From the NCBI GenBank assembly GCA_003165465.1, contig PLUM01000102.1, positions 1 to 61,934 on the forward strand: 61,934 bases of DNA, given 5' to 3'. A program made the position numbers and the translations under genes. The notes beneath the pieces are model-generated. The model saw only the letters and a list, made by a program, of their open reading frames with translations. It searched no databases and was not told where the DNA came from. Of this stretch, positions 25,801 to 33,916 are shown in pieces. Origin of the DNA: Acidobacteriota bacterium. GTDB lineage: Bacteria; Acidobacteriota; Terriglobia; Acidiferrales; UBA7541. Numbering within the stretch: the stretch's first letter is position 1; the number at the start of each line of letters is the position of its first letter.

Positions 25801-26753
25801 ACCTGGCGGAGCATGCCGCGCATTTCCTCGCGGATTTCGGCGTAACGCCGGGCCTTCGAGGCCTGGCGCTTGAGAGACGCAAGCTGCTTTTCGACCTCGA
25901 CGTAGATGTCGTTGACGCGGGAAAGATTCAGCTTGGAGGATTCCAGCTTGGCTTCGGACAGTCGCCGCTTGGTCTTGAATTTCGTGATTCCCGCGGCTTC
26001 CTCGATGATGGCGCGCCGGTCCGTCGGCTTCGAGCTGAGAATCTGGCCGATGCGCCCCTGCTCGATGATCGCGTAAGAGTCCGGGCCGAGCCCGATCCCC
26101 ATGAACAAATCCTGAATGTCGCGCAGCCGCGCCACGCGGCCATTGATCAGATACTCGCTCTGGCCCGAGCGATACAACCGCCGCCCCACGATCACTTCGC
26201 CGGGATTCAAATTCATGGCGCGCTTTTCCGCCGCCGTGCGCTTTTTCTTCAGGAAGGACGGCTCTTTCGCCCCTTCGCCCTCCGCTTGTGTTTCTTCCGG
26301 TGCATCGCCGTCCGCGGAATCCGCGTTCTCGGCGCTGCTCTCCGTGCTCTCCGTATTCTCTGTGTCCTCTGTGTTAAAAGCCTTTGCAATTCCTCCGTGC
26401 ACGCTATCCGGAACGCCGACAGGTCCCAGCGCCGCTGTTTCGCCATTTTGCGATCCCAGCACAAACTCCGCGGCCTCGGCCAACTCCGGATCGATCAGCG
26501 TCAGCGTCACTTCCGCCAGGCCCAGCGGAGGCCGCTTGACCGTGCCATTAAAAATGCAGTCGGACATGCGCTCGGCGCGCAGCGATTTGTGGCTCTGCTC
26601 GCCCAGAACCCACGAAATGGCGTCCACGATATTGGACTTGCCGCAGCCGTTGGGGCCGATGATGCAGGTAAGCCCACGGCCGCTGAACGTGATCTGCGTC
26701 TTTTCGCAGAAGGATTTGAACCCAACGAGTTCTACTTTGCGAAGTTTAAGCAA
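22875..26753 (-). CDS. smc: Chromosome segregation ATPase SMC
   Basis: 1292 aa. SMC dimers load with ScpAB and organise the chromosome. Walker A GPNGCGKS is at residues 33-40, two long coiled coils flank a hinge (the stretch around GVLADYAEVGQEYENAIEQF), and the C-terminal head has LSGGEKAMTALALL and Walker B FCILDEVDAPLDEANV. I propose TTG at 26751-26753: it gives the canonical MLKLRKVELVGFKSF and has AAAGGGG five bases upstream; an in-frame ATG 30 bp earlier lacks a ribosome site. Residues ~100-182 are an acidic insertion in the N-terminal head, partly encoded by a tandem GAGGACACAGAG-like DNA repeat. Confidence 0.95.
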   Translation of the reverse strand: MLKLRKVELVGFKSFCEKTQITFSGRGLTCIIGPNGCGKSNIVDAISWVLGEQSHKSLRAERMSDCIFNGTVKRPPLGLAEVTLTLIDPELAEAAEFVLGSQNGETAALGPVGVPDSVHGGIAKAFNTEDTENTESTESSAENADSADGDAPEETQAEGEGAKEPSFLKKKRTAAEKRAMNLNPGEVIVGRRLYRSGQSEYLINGRVARLRDIQDLFMGIGLGPDSYAIIEQGRIGQILSSKPTDRRAIIEEAAGITKFKTKRRLSEAKLESSKLNLSRVNDIYVEVEKQLASLKRQASKARRYAEIREEMRGMLRQVLASKAKELDIEAERVANLLGGISQRESNEAQSVNQWETEQERLSSRTFELEAELRQHQNVLGQTALELDRSENRILFNRQRTTELTARLQQLNAEIEQGGAQAAQVEARAASHGESVSSLKAEVAGVGTILATLATASADLSGAHDSAEKRIATLRQSAAELGDELTRLHGEQAQAEQTLAHRVEGVTRHERQEQQLLEESLHHRERAQAADLHWQSVLERTRALEETVRNAQASIADLRREQQEATARASASRDALAGGKARRASVQQILNERSYTADAVQKLFASSQSGDQSAAGFRAVGVLADYAEVGQEYENAIEQFLREELEYVVVETFDVARAGIAMLRDDVGGCATFFVDSLRNVTVQPDEPLVSFDIERETVSRLDRLVEFRDPLGTAAKQFLPRLKSAFLVEQSAVAERLARENPAYSFVTPDGTTYQGRVVSGGRLSESGPLGMKRELRALEAEVLHLEREAADAQAAVQCIEEERRANELALEQATTQHVESQKLSVAATLQRDQARSDMVRIGIELKDCQTELARLRNDAAAAKQRAEAAQNKRGEISSARAATEQEIVQAMEQQIVLRQTAQAKQEDLAARRAELAGLAERLASVETIAARMAHELQALVARRSVLVQQRDSLVKEQEQLATQTAEHQRQVESLRTEKARLEGLGAGMEKEFNETRVLSTQADDTLRMARQKLGDFREERGKLDIERVRNESEREHLRQSCFEELNAQPEDLIAEFPALLSGEELRTSDEQYHELKSRIEAMGPINMMALEEYNECEQRFDFLGRERADLLQSITDTHQAIAELDEVCKLKFEEAFAIINLNFATAFHTLFGGGTGEMRLSEPDSSGEPGIDVVAQPPGKRLQNVLLLSGGEKAMTALALLIAIFRYQPSPFCILDEVDAPLDEANVGRFTKLVSEMSGGTQFIVVTHNRRTMEMASVLYGVTMQEPGVSKLVSVRWEEETAAVKAATNAA
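26334..26382 (-). repeat. Simple repeat inside smc encoding NTEDTENTESTES
   Basis: On the coding strand the DNA reads as degenerate ~9-bp units (AACACAGAGGACACAGAGAA and so on), a sequence style usually found between genes. It stays in frame and encodes an acidic loop of the SMC head. Confidence 0.7.
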
Positions 26754-27018
26754 GATGTCCCCTTTATGGCCTCCGCCGTACATGCGTCGGGAAGCCCTGC
26801 GTCCGAGAATCGTCCAAACCAAGCCCCTGGAATGGGGATCGGGAGAGACGTGTTCCGCGTAATTGGGAGGGTTCGAGCCGCGACAAAATCGCTGCAGAGT
26901 AGTTTAACAGTAGCCCTGCCGCCTGGCGCTACGATGGCGGTTACGGGGAAACAAATTACCACGCATAGCGCCCGAAGTAAAGACGCGCCGGTCAGCGGAT
27001 AATTTGTGCGCAAGGCCG

Positions 27019-27453
27019 TCACGAGTGCTCCTGGAACGGATTTTCAATCCGAATGCCGGCCATCCATTGCCCTGCGTTCAAATCTTCCGAGAGGATCCGA
27101 TCCGCGCCGCTCTTGACGGCGGACGAAACGATCAGCGCATCCCAGAACCCGATCCGCGATTCGTCCTCGATTTGCAATGCCGCGAAAATTTCCTCCGAAG
27201 TTGTTTCCATGCACCAGATCGAGTAGCTGTTCACCACACTGCGCGCTAAATCCCTGTGCAGGGGGGAGGCGATCTTTTGCGTGACGCTAATGTAGAACTC
27301 CTCCAGCACCTGCAAACTGAGAACTCCCGTTCGCTCGCTCCAAAGCTCTCGCAGGACAGCCTTTGCCGTTTCGTGCTTGGCCTTTGCGTCCACGTCATGC
27401 GCATGGATCAGGACGCTCGTATCGATGAACGTCTTACCGGTCATGAAGTTCAT
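27019..27453 (-). CDS. PIN-domain toxin (VapC-like)
   Basis: 144 aa (an ATG three codons in is equally possible). PIN domains are Mg-dependent RNases. The acidic set is present: D11 in FIDTSVLIHAHD, E in LEEFY, D in FWDALIV and D in ILSEDLN. It overlaps the antitoxin reading frame by 20 bp, the standard toxin-after-antitoxin arrangement. Confidence 0.88.
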   Translation of the reverse strand: MNFMTGKTFIDTSVLIHAHDVDAKAKHETAKAVLRELWSERTGVLSLQVLEEFYISVTQKIASPLHRDLARSVVNSYSIWCMETTSEEIFAALQIEDESRIGFWDALIVSSAVKSGADRILSEDLNAGQWMAGIRIENPFQEHS

Positions 27454-27688
27454 CGCGACGGGTTTTCATGGTGCCGCCCAAATGGAAACCCAGGTCGAGG
27501 AGCGACAAGGCCTGCCGCTCGGCGCGCTCGTAAGCCTCTTCCTCGCCAACGAGGATCTCGATTTGCCGGGCCAGCAGTCCGCTGATGGACGTGGAACGCC
27601 GCGCAGCGACGATCCTTGCCTTGTGGATAGTCTGCCGGTCGAGCCGAACGGTCAGATTCTGCTTTCCGATTTCGTTTGCGGTCGCCAT
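27434..27688 (-). CDS. Antitoxin of the PIN toxin (ribbon-helix-helix-like)
   Basis: 84 aa. NLTVRLDRQTIHKARIVAARRSTSISGLLARQIE fits a ribbon-helix-helix DNA-binding start, as in VapB/CopG-type antitoxins; the C-terminal half would wrap the toxin. I chose the ATG at 27688, which lies just downstream of two palindromes likely to be its own operator. Confidence 0.8.
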   Translation of the reverse strand: MATANEIGKQNLTVRLDRQTIHKARIVAARRSTSISGLLARQIEILVGEEEAYERAERQALSLLDLGFHLGGTMKTRRDELHDR

Positions 27689-27705
27689 AATCCTTGTGAT
27701 CCACG

Positions 27706-27737
27706 TGCGTGTAGCACGCAGTGTACGTGTAACACGT
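27706..27737 (-). promoter_or_regulatory. Tandem operator palindromes of the toxin-antitoxin module
   Basis: ACGTGT-a-ACACGT (27725-27737) is a perfect inverted repeat. TGCGTGT-a-GCACGCA (27706-27720) is a one-mismatch relative. Their centres are 18 bp apart, about two helical turns, as expected for cooperative antitoxin binding. Confidence 0.6.
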
Positions 27738-27876
27738 ATATTGCGTGCAGTCAATCCCTAGTGTTGCGAACGACTATCTCGAAAGGGAAACGACTCCCGG
27801 GCCAGTGCAGCATGTTCCGCCGAGCAATCCTGTTGTAAGCTATGTTCGCATTTCTGACATGGGAGGATTTTGGATC

Positions 27877-28515
27877 ATGCTGTTCGACTTCAGGGAAATC
27901 CCGGGCAAGGAATGCTACAAGCTGCTGGTCTCGACCGTGACGCCGCGTCCGATCGCGTGGGTCGTCACCCAGGATGCAAAAGGGGTGCTCAACGCTGGGG
28001 CATTCTCGTTCTTCAACGCGTTTTCGGGAAATCCCCCAGTCGTGGGCATAGGTATGGCCAGTTACAAGCCGGGGCGGCCCAAAGACAGCCGCGTGAATAT
28101 TCTCGAAACACGGCAATTCGTCGTCAATCTGGTGTCCGAAGAGAACGCCGAGAAAATGAACATCACCGCGATCGAATTCGATCAAGGCGTAAACGAACTG
28201 GAGCAGGCCGGATTGACGACCGTGTCGTCCGTGCGCGTGAAGCCGCCGCGGATTGCGGAAAGCCCTGTCGCAATGGAATGTGAACTCATGCAGATCGTGG
28301 ATTTGGGCGAGACCGGGCTGGTCCTGGGCCGCGTTCTGGCCATGCATATCCGCGATGAATTCGTCCTCGACGCCGCGAATCATTACATCGACACGCCAAA
28401 ATTAAAACTCATCGGCCGCATGCACGGCCGAGGATGGTACGCCCGCACATCGGACCTGTTCGAAATGCCGCGCATCCCCGTGAAGGATTGGAAGATGAAA
28501 ACCGGGAAGGAATAG
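27877..28515 (+). CDS. Flavin reductase-like (FMN-binding split barrel) protein
   Basis: 212 aa. It belongs to the flavin reductase-like family, whose members bind FMN and reduce flavins or catalyse related redox steps. The N-terminal YKLLVSTVTPRPIAWVVT and the stretch AGAFSFFNAFSGNPPVVGI are typical of the phosphate- and isoalloxazine-contacting strands. The ATG at 27877 follows GGGAGG; an earlier ATG at 27859 is possible. A dispersed hairpin follows. Confidence 0.88.
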   Translation: MLFDFREIPGKECYKLLVSTVTPRPIAWVVTQDAKGVLNAGAFSFFNAFSGNPPVVGIGMASYKPGRPKDSRVNILETRQFVVNLVSEENAEKMNITAIEFDQGVNELEQAGLTTVSSVRVKPPRIAESPVAMECELMQIVDLGETGLVLGRVLAMHIRDEFVLDAANHYIDTPKLKLIGRMHGRGWYARTSDLFEMPRIPVKDWKMKTGKE

Positions 28516-28555
28516 AACCCGGCAGAAAAACCATTGTGCCAACTCGTATTTCTCC

Positions 28556-28640
28556 TAGTAGCACAGGCTTCAGCCTGTGTTCTTTTGACTTTAGTTTGCC
28601 GCAAATCAAAACCACACAGGCTGAAGCCTGTGCTACTAAA
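28556..28640. repeat. Dispersed inverted repeat (GCACAGGCTTCAGCCTGTG type), copy 2
   Basis: Almost identical to the copy at 12815, including the internal TTCTTTTGA and AAATCAAAACCA blocks, so these blocks belong to the element and are not chance flanks. Confidence 0.92.
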
Positions 28641-28855
28641 ACTGCTACGAACCGACTTTTTCCGCAACCTGAATAACCCGCGCTACCGGCACTGTCGACA
28701 CATTTTAGAAATCCTCGCGAAATGTTCTGAACATTTCCGCATTTCAGCGCTTGCCACGGCGAGGGATTGCGGTGTTAGAATCGATGGGTGAAATTGAATT
28801 CACAATGTAGTCGGGGGCCCACGGTTTAACCCTCAGAGTACCGGGAGCGAATACC

Positions 28856-29365
28856 ATGCCATACCAATTAAATGTGAACGGGCGGTCTACGTCTGTCGAT
28901 GTGCCAGCGGATATGCCTTTGTTGTGGGTGCTCCGGGATGTCCTCGGCATGAAGGGGACAAAGTTTGGCTGCGGCGCGGGGTTGTGCGGCGCGTGCACCG
29001 TGCATCTCAACGGGCGGGCCGTGCGCTCCTGCCAGACGCCGGTATCGGCCGCGGCAAACGCGCAGATCACGACGATCGAAGGGCTTTCGGCGAACGGGAC
29101 GCACGCCGTCCAGCTCGCCTGGCAGGAACTCGACGTGCCCCAATGCGGCTACTGCCAAGCCGGGCAGATGATGTCGGCCTCGGCGCTGCTCGCGCATACT
29201 CCAAATCCAACCGACACGGAAATCGAAGACGCCATGAACGGCAACATTTGCCGCTGCGGCACGTACCTGCGCATCCGGCCCGCAATTCACCGCGCCGCTG
29301 TAATCGCCCAGAATGGAATCATGCCAGCCGCGCAAACCGCCAGCAATTTGGCGGGGAAGGAATAA
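28856..29365 (+). CDS. [2Fe-2S] subunit of a molybdenum hydroxylase (IorA-like)
   Basis: 169 aa. It carries electrons from the Mo subunit encoded next. Plant-type cluster ligands: C39, C44, C47 and C59. Second cluster: C97 and C100 (PQCGYCQAG), C132 and C134 (ICRCGTY). The length and the absence of an FAD subunit gene match the isoquinoline 1-oxidoreductase/aldehyde dehydrogenase type that passes electrons to a cytochrome. It lies 9 bp upstream of the large subunit. Confidence 0.93.
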   Translation: MPYQLNVNGRSTSVDVPADMPLLWVLRDVLGMKGTKFGCGAGLCGACTVHLNGRAVRSCQTPVSAAANAQITTIEGLSANGTHAVQLAWQELDVPQCGYCQAGQMMSASALLAHTPNPTDTEIEDAMNGNICRCGTYLRIRPAIHRAAVIAQNGIMPAAQTASNLAGKE

Positions 29366-29374
29366 GGAGACATC

Positions 29375-31651
29375 ATGGCAACCACACCCGGAACTTCCAA
29401 TCTCACGAATTCCACAGGGATCGACCGGCGTTCCTTCCTCCGCATGAGCGCAGTCGGCGGAGGCGGTTTTCTACTGGCGCTGTATGCCGATCCCATTTCC
29501 ACGGTTTTTGCGCAGGGCGGACTGAAGGCGCTTCCGCCGGCCCCGGCGTCGCCGAATGCCGTATTTGTGGCCACGGCGTTCATTCGCGTGATGGCCGACG
29601 GCAGCGTCACGATCATGTCCAAGAATCCCGAAGTCGGGCAGGGAATCAAGACCGCCTTGCCGATGATCATTGCGGACGAACTGGACGTGGACTGGAAGGA
29701 CGTGAAAGTTCAGCAGGCCGATCTCGATGAAAAGAAATACGGGCCGCAGCGCGCCGGAGGGAGCACGTCCACGCCGGTGAACTGGGATCCGCTTCGAAAA
29801 GTCGGCGCGGCGGGCCGTCAGATGTTCGTCACGGCGGCGGCGCAGACCTGGAACGTGCCGGAGTCCGAGCTCACCACTTCGCTCGGGCGCGTGATTCATG
29901 GCGCGACGAACCGCTCGCTCGGCTACGGTGAACTCGCGGCCAAGGCTGCGACGCTCACTCCGCCCGATCTGAAAACGGTGAAGGTAAAAGCCGCAAAAGA
30001 TTACAAAATCATGGGGCAGCCGATGCACGGCGTGGACAACGCTTCGATCGTTGTCGGCAAGCCGATCTACAGCATCGATTTTGTCCTGCCGGGAATGTTG
30101 TTCGCGGTCTTCCAGAAGTGTCCCGTATACGGCGGCAAAGTTGTCAGCGCGAACCTGGACGAAATCAAGGCGATGCCCGGCATCCGTCACGCATTTATCG
30201 TTGCCGGCGGAACGGATTTGAACGGGTTGATGCCCGGCGTGGCCATCGTCGCCGACAGTTGGTGGCAGGCGAACACCGCGCGGAAGAAGCTGCAAGTGAA
30301 GTGGGACGAAGGCGCGACGGCGAAGGAAAGCAGCGAAGGGTATGCGCGCCGCGCTCTAGAACTTTCGCAGCAGGCGCCCGGATACGTCTACCGCAAGGAT
30401 GGCGACGATGCCGCGGCGATGGGGAAAGCCGCGAAAGTCGTCGAGGCAGCCTACTCCTATCCGTTCCTTTCGCACGCGCCGCTGGAACCGCAGAACTGCG
30501 CGGCGCATTTCAAGGACGGCAAAGTCGAGTTGTGGGCTCCCACGCAGACGCCCGAGGCCGGACGTCAGTTGGTCGCCGCAACGCTCGGAATTTCGCCGGA
30601 GAACGTCACCATTCACCTGATGCGCGCGGGTGGCGGATTTGGCCGCCGCCTGTCGAACGATTACACGGTCGAGGCTGCCTGGATTTCGAAGGAAGTGGGC
30701 GTGCCCGTCAAGCTGCTGTGGACGCGCGAAGAGGACATGGCGCACGATTTTTACCGGCCCGCGGGTTTCCATTTCCTCAAGGCGGGGCTCGATGCTTCCG
30801 GGAAAATCGCGGCGTGGCGGACTCACTATGTGGCGTTCGGCGACCACGATCTATTCGCCTACGCAGCCAATCTGCCGCCGAACGAATTTCCGGGAACGTT
30901 TCTTCCGGACTATTCGCTCAATGTTTCCCTGATGCCATTTGGCATTCCGACCGGGGCCATGCGCGCGCCGCGCAGCAACGGTCTGGGATTCGTTTTTCAG
31001 TCTTTTGTCGATGAAGTGGCGCACGCGGCGGGGAAGGACCCGGTGCAGTTCCGCCTCGAAATGCTGGCCGCTCCGCGCGTATCCAATCCAAACACGCCGC
31101 CCAATCCCGGTGAGCCGGACATTGACGCGGCGCGCATGAGAGGCGTCCTGGAACTAGTCGCGGAAAAGTCCGGCTGGAGTTCGCGCAGCCAGCTTCCGAA
31201 AGGGCGCGCCAAGGGCGTGGCGTTCTATTTTTCCCACCGCGGATATTTTGCCGAGGTTGTGGAACTGAGCGTCGACGAGAAAAAGCGCGTGAAGATTCAC
31301 AAAATTTGGGTTGCGGGAGACATCGGCAGCCAAATCGTCAATCCCAGCAACGCCGTGAACCAGGTGCAGGGCGCCGTAATCGACGCGCTGAGCCAGGTGA
31401 TGTCCTACGAAATCACCATCGACAAGGGCCGCGCGGTGCAGAGCAATTTCCACCAGTATCCGCCTGTGCGAATGGCGCAAGCGCCGCCGGAGATCGAAGT
31501 CCACTTTCTGACGACGCCGAATTCTCCCACGGGCTTGGGCGAGCCGGCTTTGCCACCGATTCTGCCGGCCGTGTGTAACGCGATTTTTGAAATTACCGGC
31601 GAGCGCGTGCGTTCGGTGCCGCTTGCGAAGCACGGATTTTCCTGGGCTTAG
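29375..31651 (+). CDS. Molybdopterin-binding subunit of a Tat-exported xanthine dehydrogenase-family enzyme
   Basis: 758 aa. Twin-arginine signal [18 protein letters not shown] at residues ~17-35, so the complex works in the periplasm and the small subunit likely hitchhikes. Cofactor-binding motifs include GGGFGRRL and the C-terminal [14 protein letters not shown], which contains the catalytic Glu region. It would oxidise an aldehyde or N-heterocycle. AAGGAG precedes the ATG. No maturation factor lies beside it, and no FAD subunit. Confidence 0.92.
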   Translation: MATTPGTSNLTNSTGIDRRSFLRMSAVGGGGFLLALYADPISTVFAQGGLKALPPAPASPNAVFVATAFIRVMADGSVTIMSKNPEVGQGIKTALPMIIADELDVDWKDVKVQQADLDEKKYGPQRAGGSTSTPVNWDPLRKVGAAGRQMFVTAAAQTWNVPESELTTSLGRVIHGATNRSLGYGELAAKAATLTPPDLKTVKVKAAKDYKIMGQPMHGVDNASIVVGKPIYSIDFVLPGMLFAVFQKCPVYGGKVVSANLDEIKAMPGIRHAFIVAGGTDLNGLMPGVAIVADSWWQANTARKKLQVKWDEGATAKESSEGYARRALELSQQAPGYVYRKDGDDAAAMGKAAKVVEAAYSYPFLSHAPLEPQNCAAHFKDGKVELWAPTQTPEAGRQLVAATLGISPENVTIHLMRAGGGFGRRLSNDYTVEAAWISKEVGVPVKLLWTREEDMAHDFYRPAGFHFLKAGLDASGKIAAWRTHYVAFGDHDLFAYAANLPPNEFPGTFLPDYSLNVSLMPFGIPTGAMRAPRSNGLGFVFQSFVDEVAHAAGKDPVQFRLEMLAAPRVSNPNTPPNPGEPDIDAARMRGVLELVAEKSGWSSRSQLPKGRAKGVAFYFSHRGYFAEVVELSVDEKKRVKIHKIWVAGDIGSQIVNPSNAVNQVQGAVIDALSQVMSYEITIDKGRAVQSNFHQYPPVRMAQAPPEIEVHFLTTPNSPTGLGEPALPPILPAVCNAIFEITGERVRSVPLAKHGFSWA

Positions 31652-31664
31652 AAACCGGCCATAC

Positions 31665-31737
31665 GTAGCGCGGGCTTCAGCCTGCAGGGGTTAGTGTTTG
31701 CTGGATCCAACCCCCGCAGGCTGAGGCCCGCGCTACT
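31665..31737. repeat. Dispersed inverted repeat (GTAGCGCGGGCTTCAGCC type), copy 2
   Basis: CGTAGCGCGGGCTTCAGCC pairs with GGCTGAGGCCCGCGCTAC; the inner CCTGCAGGGGTT pairs with AACCCCCGCAGG. It follows the Mo-subunit stop by 14 bp and can serve as a transcript end. Confidence 0.9.
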
Positions 31738-31854
31738 AAACCTCATCTTCCAAGTTATTGAAAAAATACAGGCAGGAAAACCGATTTCGTTCCGCTCGGT
31801 TTTTATTTTTTTTCTATCGGTGTCTATCCGCGTTCATCCGTGGTTCCAAGAATT

Positions 31855-32739
31855 TTACTTGGGCTCCGCGCTGCGCTGGCGCTTTAGGCGCATGGCGGAC
31901 GTGCGCAGAGTTTCGGCGATGTTCTTGCTCCCGGCCAGGAATTTGAGGTCGAGCGGCTTTAAATGCGGCAACATGCTGAGTGTGACTTCCAGCGGCGTCT
32001 TTGGATTGAACATTAATGCACGAACAATGGCGTAGTTTTTGCGAAACTTGCGGTTGGCGGCAATCAGACGAAGCGTTTCGTCCGTGAGCGTGGCCATGCT
32101 GGCAAAAGCCTCGACTTCCTGTTCGCTGAGCAGGGGCGATTGAAGGACCGCGCGCTGCACCACGCGGCAAGTATCGCGGACCAGCAAGAGCCGCTCGCCG
32201 CGTCCCCCCTTGACCGCGAGTTGCACGCGGTCGACCACGCGCATCTTCGCAATTTTTTGCAGCAGCGTTTCGCGTTTCGCCTGGTCCGGTTCGGCCAGTT
32301 CCGCGGCCTTGAAGAATGCTTCAGCAGGCTCGGGTTCCTGCCGCTGCAACTCCTGCAGCATGAGGCGCTGTTCCGCGTTAATCGCGGCGGAAGCGATGAG
32401 GTCGGCGACCAGTGTGGGAGACGTACTCAGGCGGTCGAGGTCCTCGAATAGGTCTTGAATGGCTGTGACCGAAAGATGGCCGATGACTGGCCTAAGAACT
32501 TCGGCCGGGCACGTGAGATTGTGGGCCAGCGTGTCGGCCACTCCGGGCCTGCGTGCAAACTCTCCCGCGCAGTAGGCGTACATTTCCGGAGCGCCGCCGG
32601 GCCGCGCGAGAGCCGCGAGCACATCCTTCAATGGCGCGGTTCGCATTCCATCCGCAGCCTTCTCGCGAATCGAGGAATCCGAGTCCGCCGCGAGAATGCA
32701 GAGAACCTCGATGCGATCATCAGGCGGGATCGAAGCCAC
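31855..32739 (-). CDS. Helical (HEAT/DUF2336-like) protein, unknown role
   Basis: 294 aa from the GTG at 32739. It is made of leucine-rich helical pairs such as VLCILAADSDSSIREKAADGM and DTLAHNLTCPAEVLRPVIGHL, typical of HEAT-like scaffolds; no catalytic motif is seen. The frame stays open and protein-like for 25 codons further upstream (WKEEIRSGQATLERKLAFFG), to an ATT at 32814 preceded by GGGAGG that overlaps the stop of the RodZ-like gene, so the true product may be 319 aa. It is transcribed after the RodZ-like gene. Confidence 0.75.
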   Translation of the reverse strand: MASIPPDDRIEVLCILAADSDSSIREKAADGMRTAPLKDVLAALARPGGAPEMYAYCAGEFARRPGVADTLAHNLTCPAEVLRPVIGHLSVTAIQDLFEDLDRLSTSPTLVADLIASAAINAEQRLMLQELQRQEPEPAEAFFKAAELAEPDQAKRETLLQKIAKMRVVDRVQLAVKGGRGERLLLVRDTCRVVQRAVLQSPLLSEQEVEAFASMATLTDETLRLIAANRKFRKNYAIVRALMFNPKTPLEVTLSMLPHLKPLDLKFLAGSKNIAETLRTSAMRLKRQRSAEPK

Positions 32740-32809
32740 CTCGCCGAAAAATGCCAGTTTTCTCTCCAGCGTGGCCTGGCCCGAACGAATTTCCTCTTTC
32801 CATGCGGCG

Positions 32810-33700
32810 CTAATTTTGGCCTCCCGATGCTGCTTTCAGAGAATCGCGCGTAATCGTGACCGTGCCCGCGTGGTCCGGTGGACCAATGGGAGCGAGCATT
32901 TTACCGTTCATTTCCAGGAGGACCGCTCCCGCATCGCTGGAGGACACCTCGAAACGATTCCTGGCCCTGAAGACGCGATATTGGCCGGCTTTCATCGGTC
33001 CTTGGAAGACGCGCTTCGAGTCGGCATCGACGGTCACGTCCGTTTCCTTTCCCGCCTCGATCTTCAGTTTGAATGGACCGGTCTCTGGCGAACTCGGCGC
33101 CGTGGCGAAAGCGGAATCCGTGGCTACGGTGGGCGCTACAGATGGAGCGGGGGCCGGCGCGGGGGCCGAATCCACGGACGGTGTTCCGGATATTTCACCG
33201 GGAGTATTTGAAAGTGGCGCGGCATCGCTTTGAGGAACAGGTGAAGGCTCGGGCTGCTGCACGGTGTCCAGAGGAGCGGAGATCGCAGCCCCGGCCCGCG
33301 CCGCGCGCGATGCCGCTCGCCAGGCAAGGAGGCGCCGCACCCCTAACCAGCCTCCCGCTAACAGCGCAAAAATAATAATGGCAGCGATGATCCAGGCAAG
33401 CCAAGGTTGTTCGGGCGTAACTGCGGGAGGCCGGCCAGTCCACACCGGAACATTTTGCCGCTCGTCAACGGCCAGGACGTATTCCGCAACGGTATTTTCC
33501 TCATCGAGCCCAAGATAGCGGGCAATGGATCGGACGAATCCCCGGTTGAAGACGCCGCCGGGAAGCTGATCCCACTCTTCGTTCTCGATGGCCCTCAGGA
33601 AGCGTGAGGCGATGCGCGTGGCTCCCGCAATTTCGTCCAGGGTGACGCCCCGCATTTCCCGTTCGCGTTTTAGGGTTTCGCCGAAAGTGCCCTTGGTCAT
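32810..33700 (-). CDS. RodZ-like helix-turn-helix membrane protein
   Basis: 296 aa. An N-terminal Xre-type HTH (GETLKREREMRGVTLDEIAGATRIASRFLRAIE), a single membrane helix at about residues 103-125, a Pro/Ala-rich periplasmic linker and a C-terminal beta domain (DUF4115-like) reproduce RodZ, which links MreB filaments to the cell-wall machinery. No mreB gene is nearby. It is divergent from the GGDEF gene. Confidence 0.88.
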   Translation of the reverse strand: MTKGTFGETLKREREMRGVTLDEIAGATRIASRFLRAIENEEWDQLPGGVFNRGFVRSIARYLGLDEENTVAEYVLAVDERQNVPVWTGRPPAVTPEQPWLAWIIAAIIIFALLAGGWLGVRRLLAWRAASRAARAGAAISAPLDTVQQPEPSPVPQSDAAPLSNTPGEISGTPSVDSAPAPAPAPSVAPTVATDSAFATAPSSPETGPFKLKIEAGKETDVTVDADSKRVFQGPMKAGQYRVFRARNRFEVSSSDAGAVLLEMNGKMLAPIGPPDHAGTVTITRDSLKAASGGQN

Positions 33701-33836
33701 GGTTGTTTTTCGATCGTTTCGCGGTCTCAGCGAATATAGGCGGGCGGCGCGGGAGTGTCAATCTCATGGGGAAGGCGCGCACGCGGGACCCTTTCGGATA
33801 CCCTGTACTATCGGACAACTGCCGGTAAAGTGGGCG

Positions 33837-33866
33837 TTGCATGGATGGATAAGAGTTGACTATAAT
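33837..33866 (+). promoter_or_regulatory. Predicted promoter of the GAF-GGDEF gene
   Basis: TTGCAT, 18-bp spacer, consensus TATAAT (33861-33866). The ATG is about 50 bp downstream. Confidence 0.6.
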
Positions 33867-33916
33867 TTTCATTGCCCAGTCTTTTTCCGTCGGTGGCGGG
33901 TAACCCGCGATAGACT

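Noticed and set aside
24564..27002. 812-codon open frame on the plus strand opposite smc
   Set aside because: It is antisense to a full-length SMC with all motifs. It has no family resemblance and arises from the GC-rich codon usage of smc. The 524-codon frame at 23867-25441 is rejected for the same reason.
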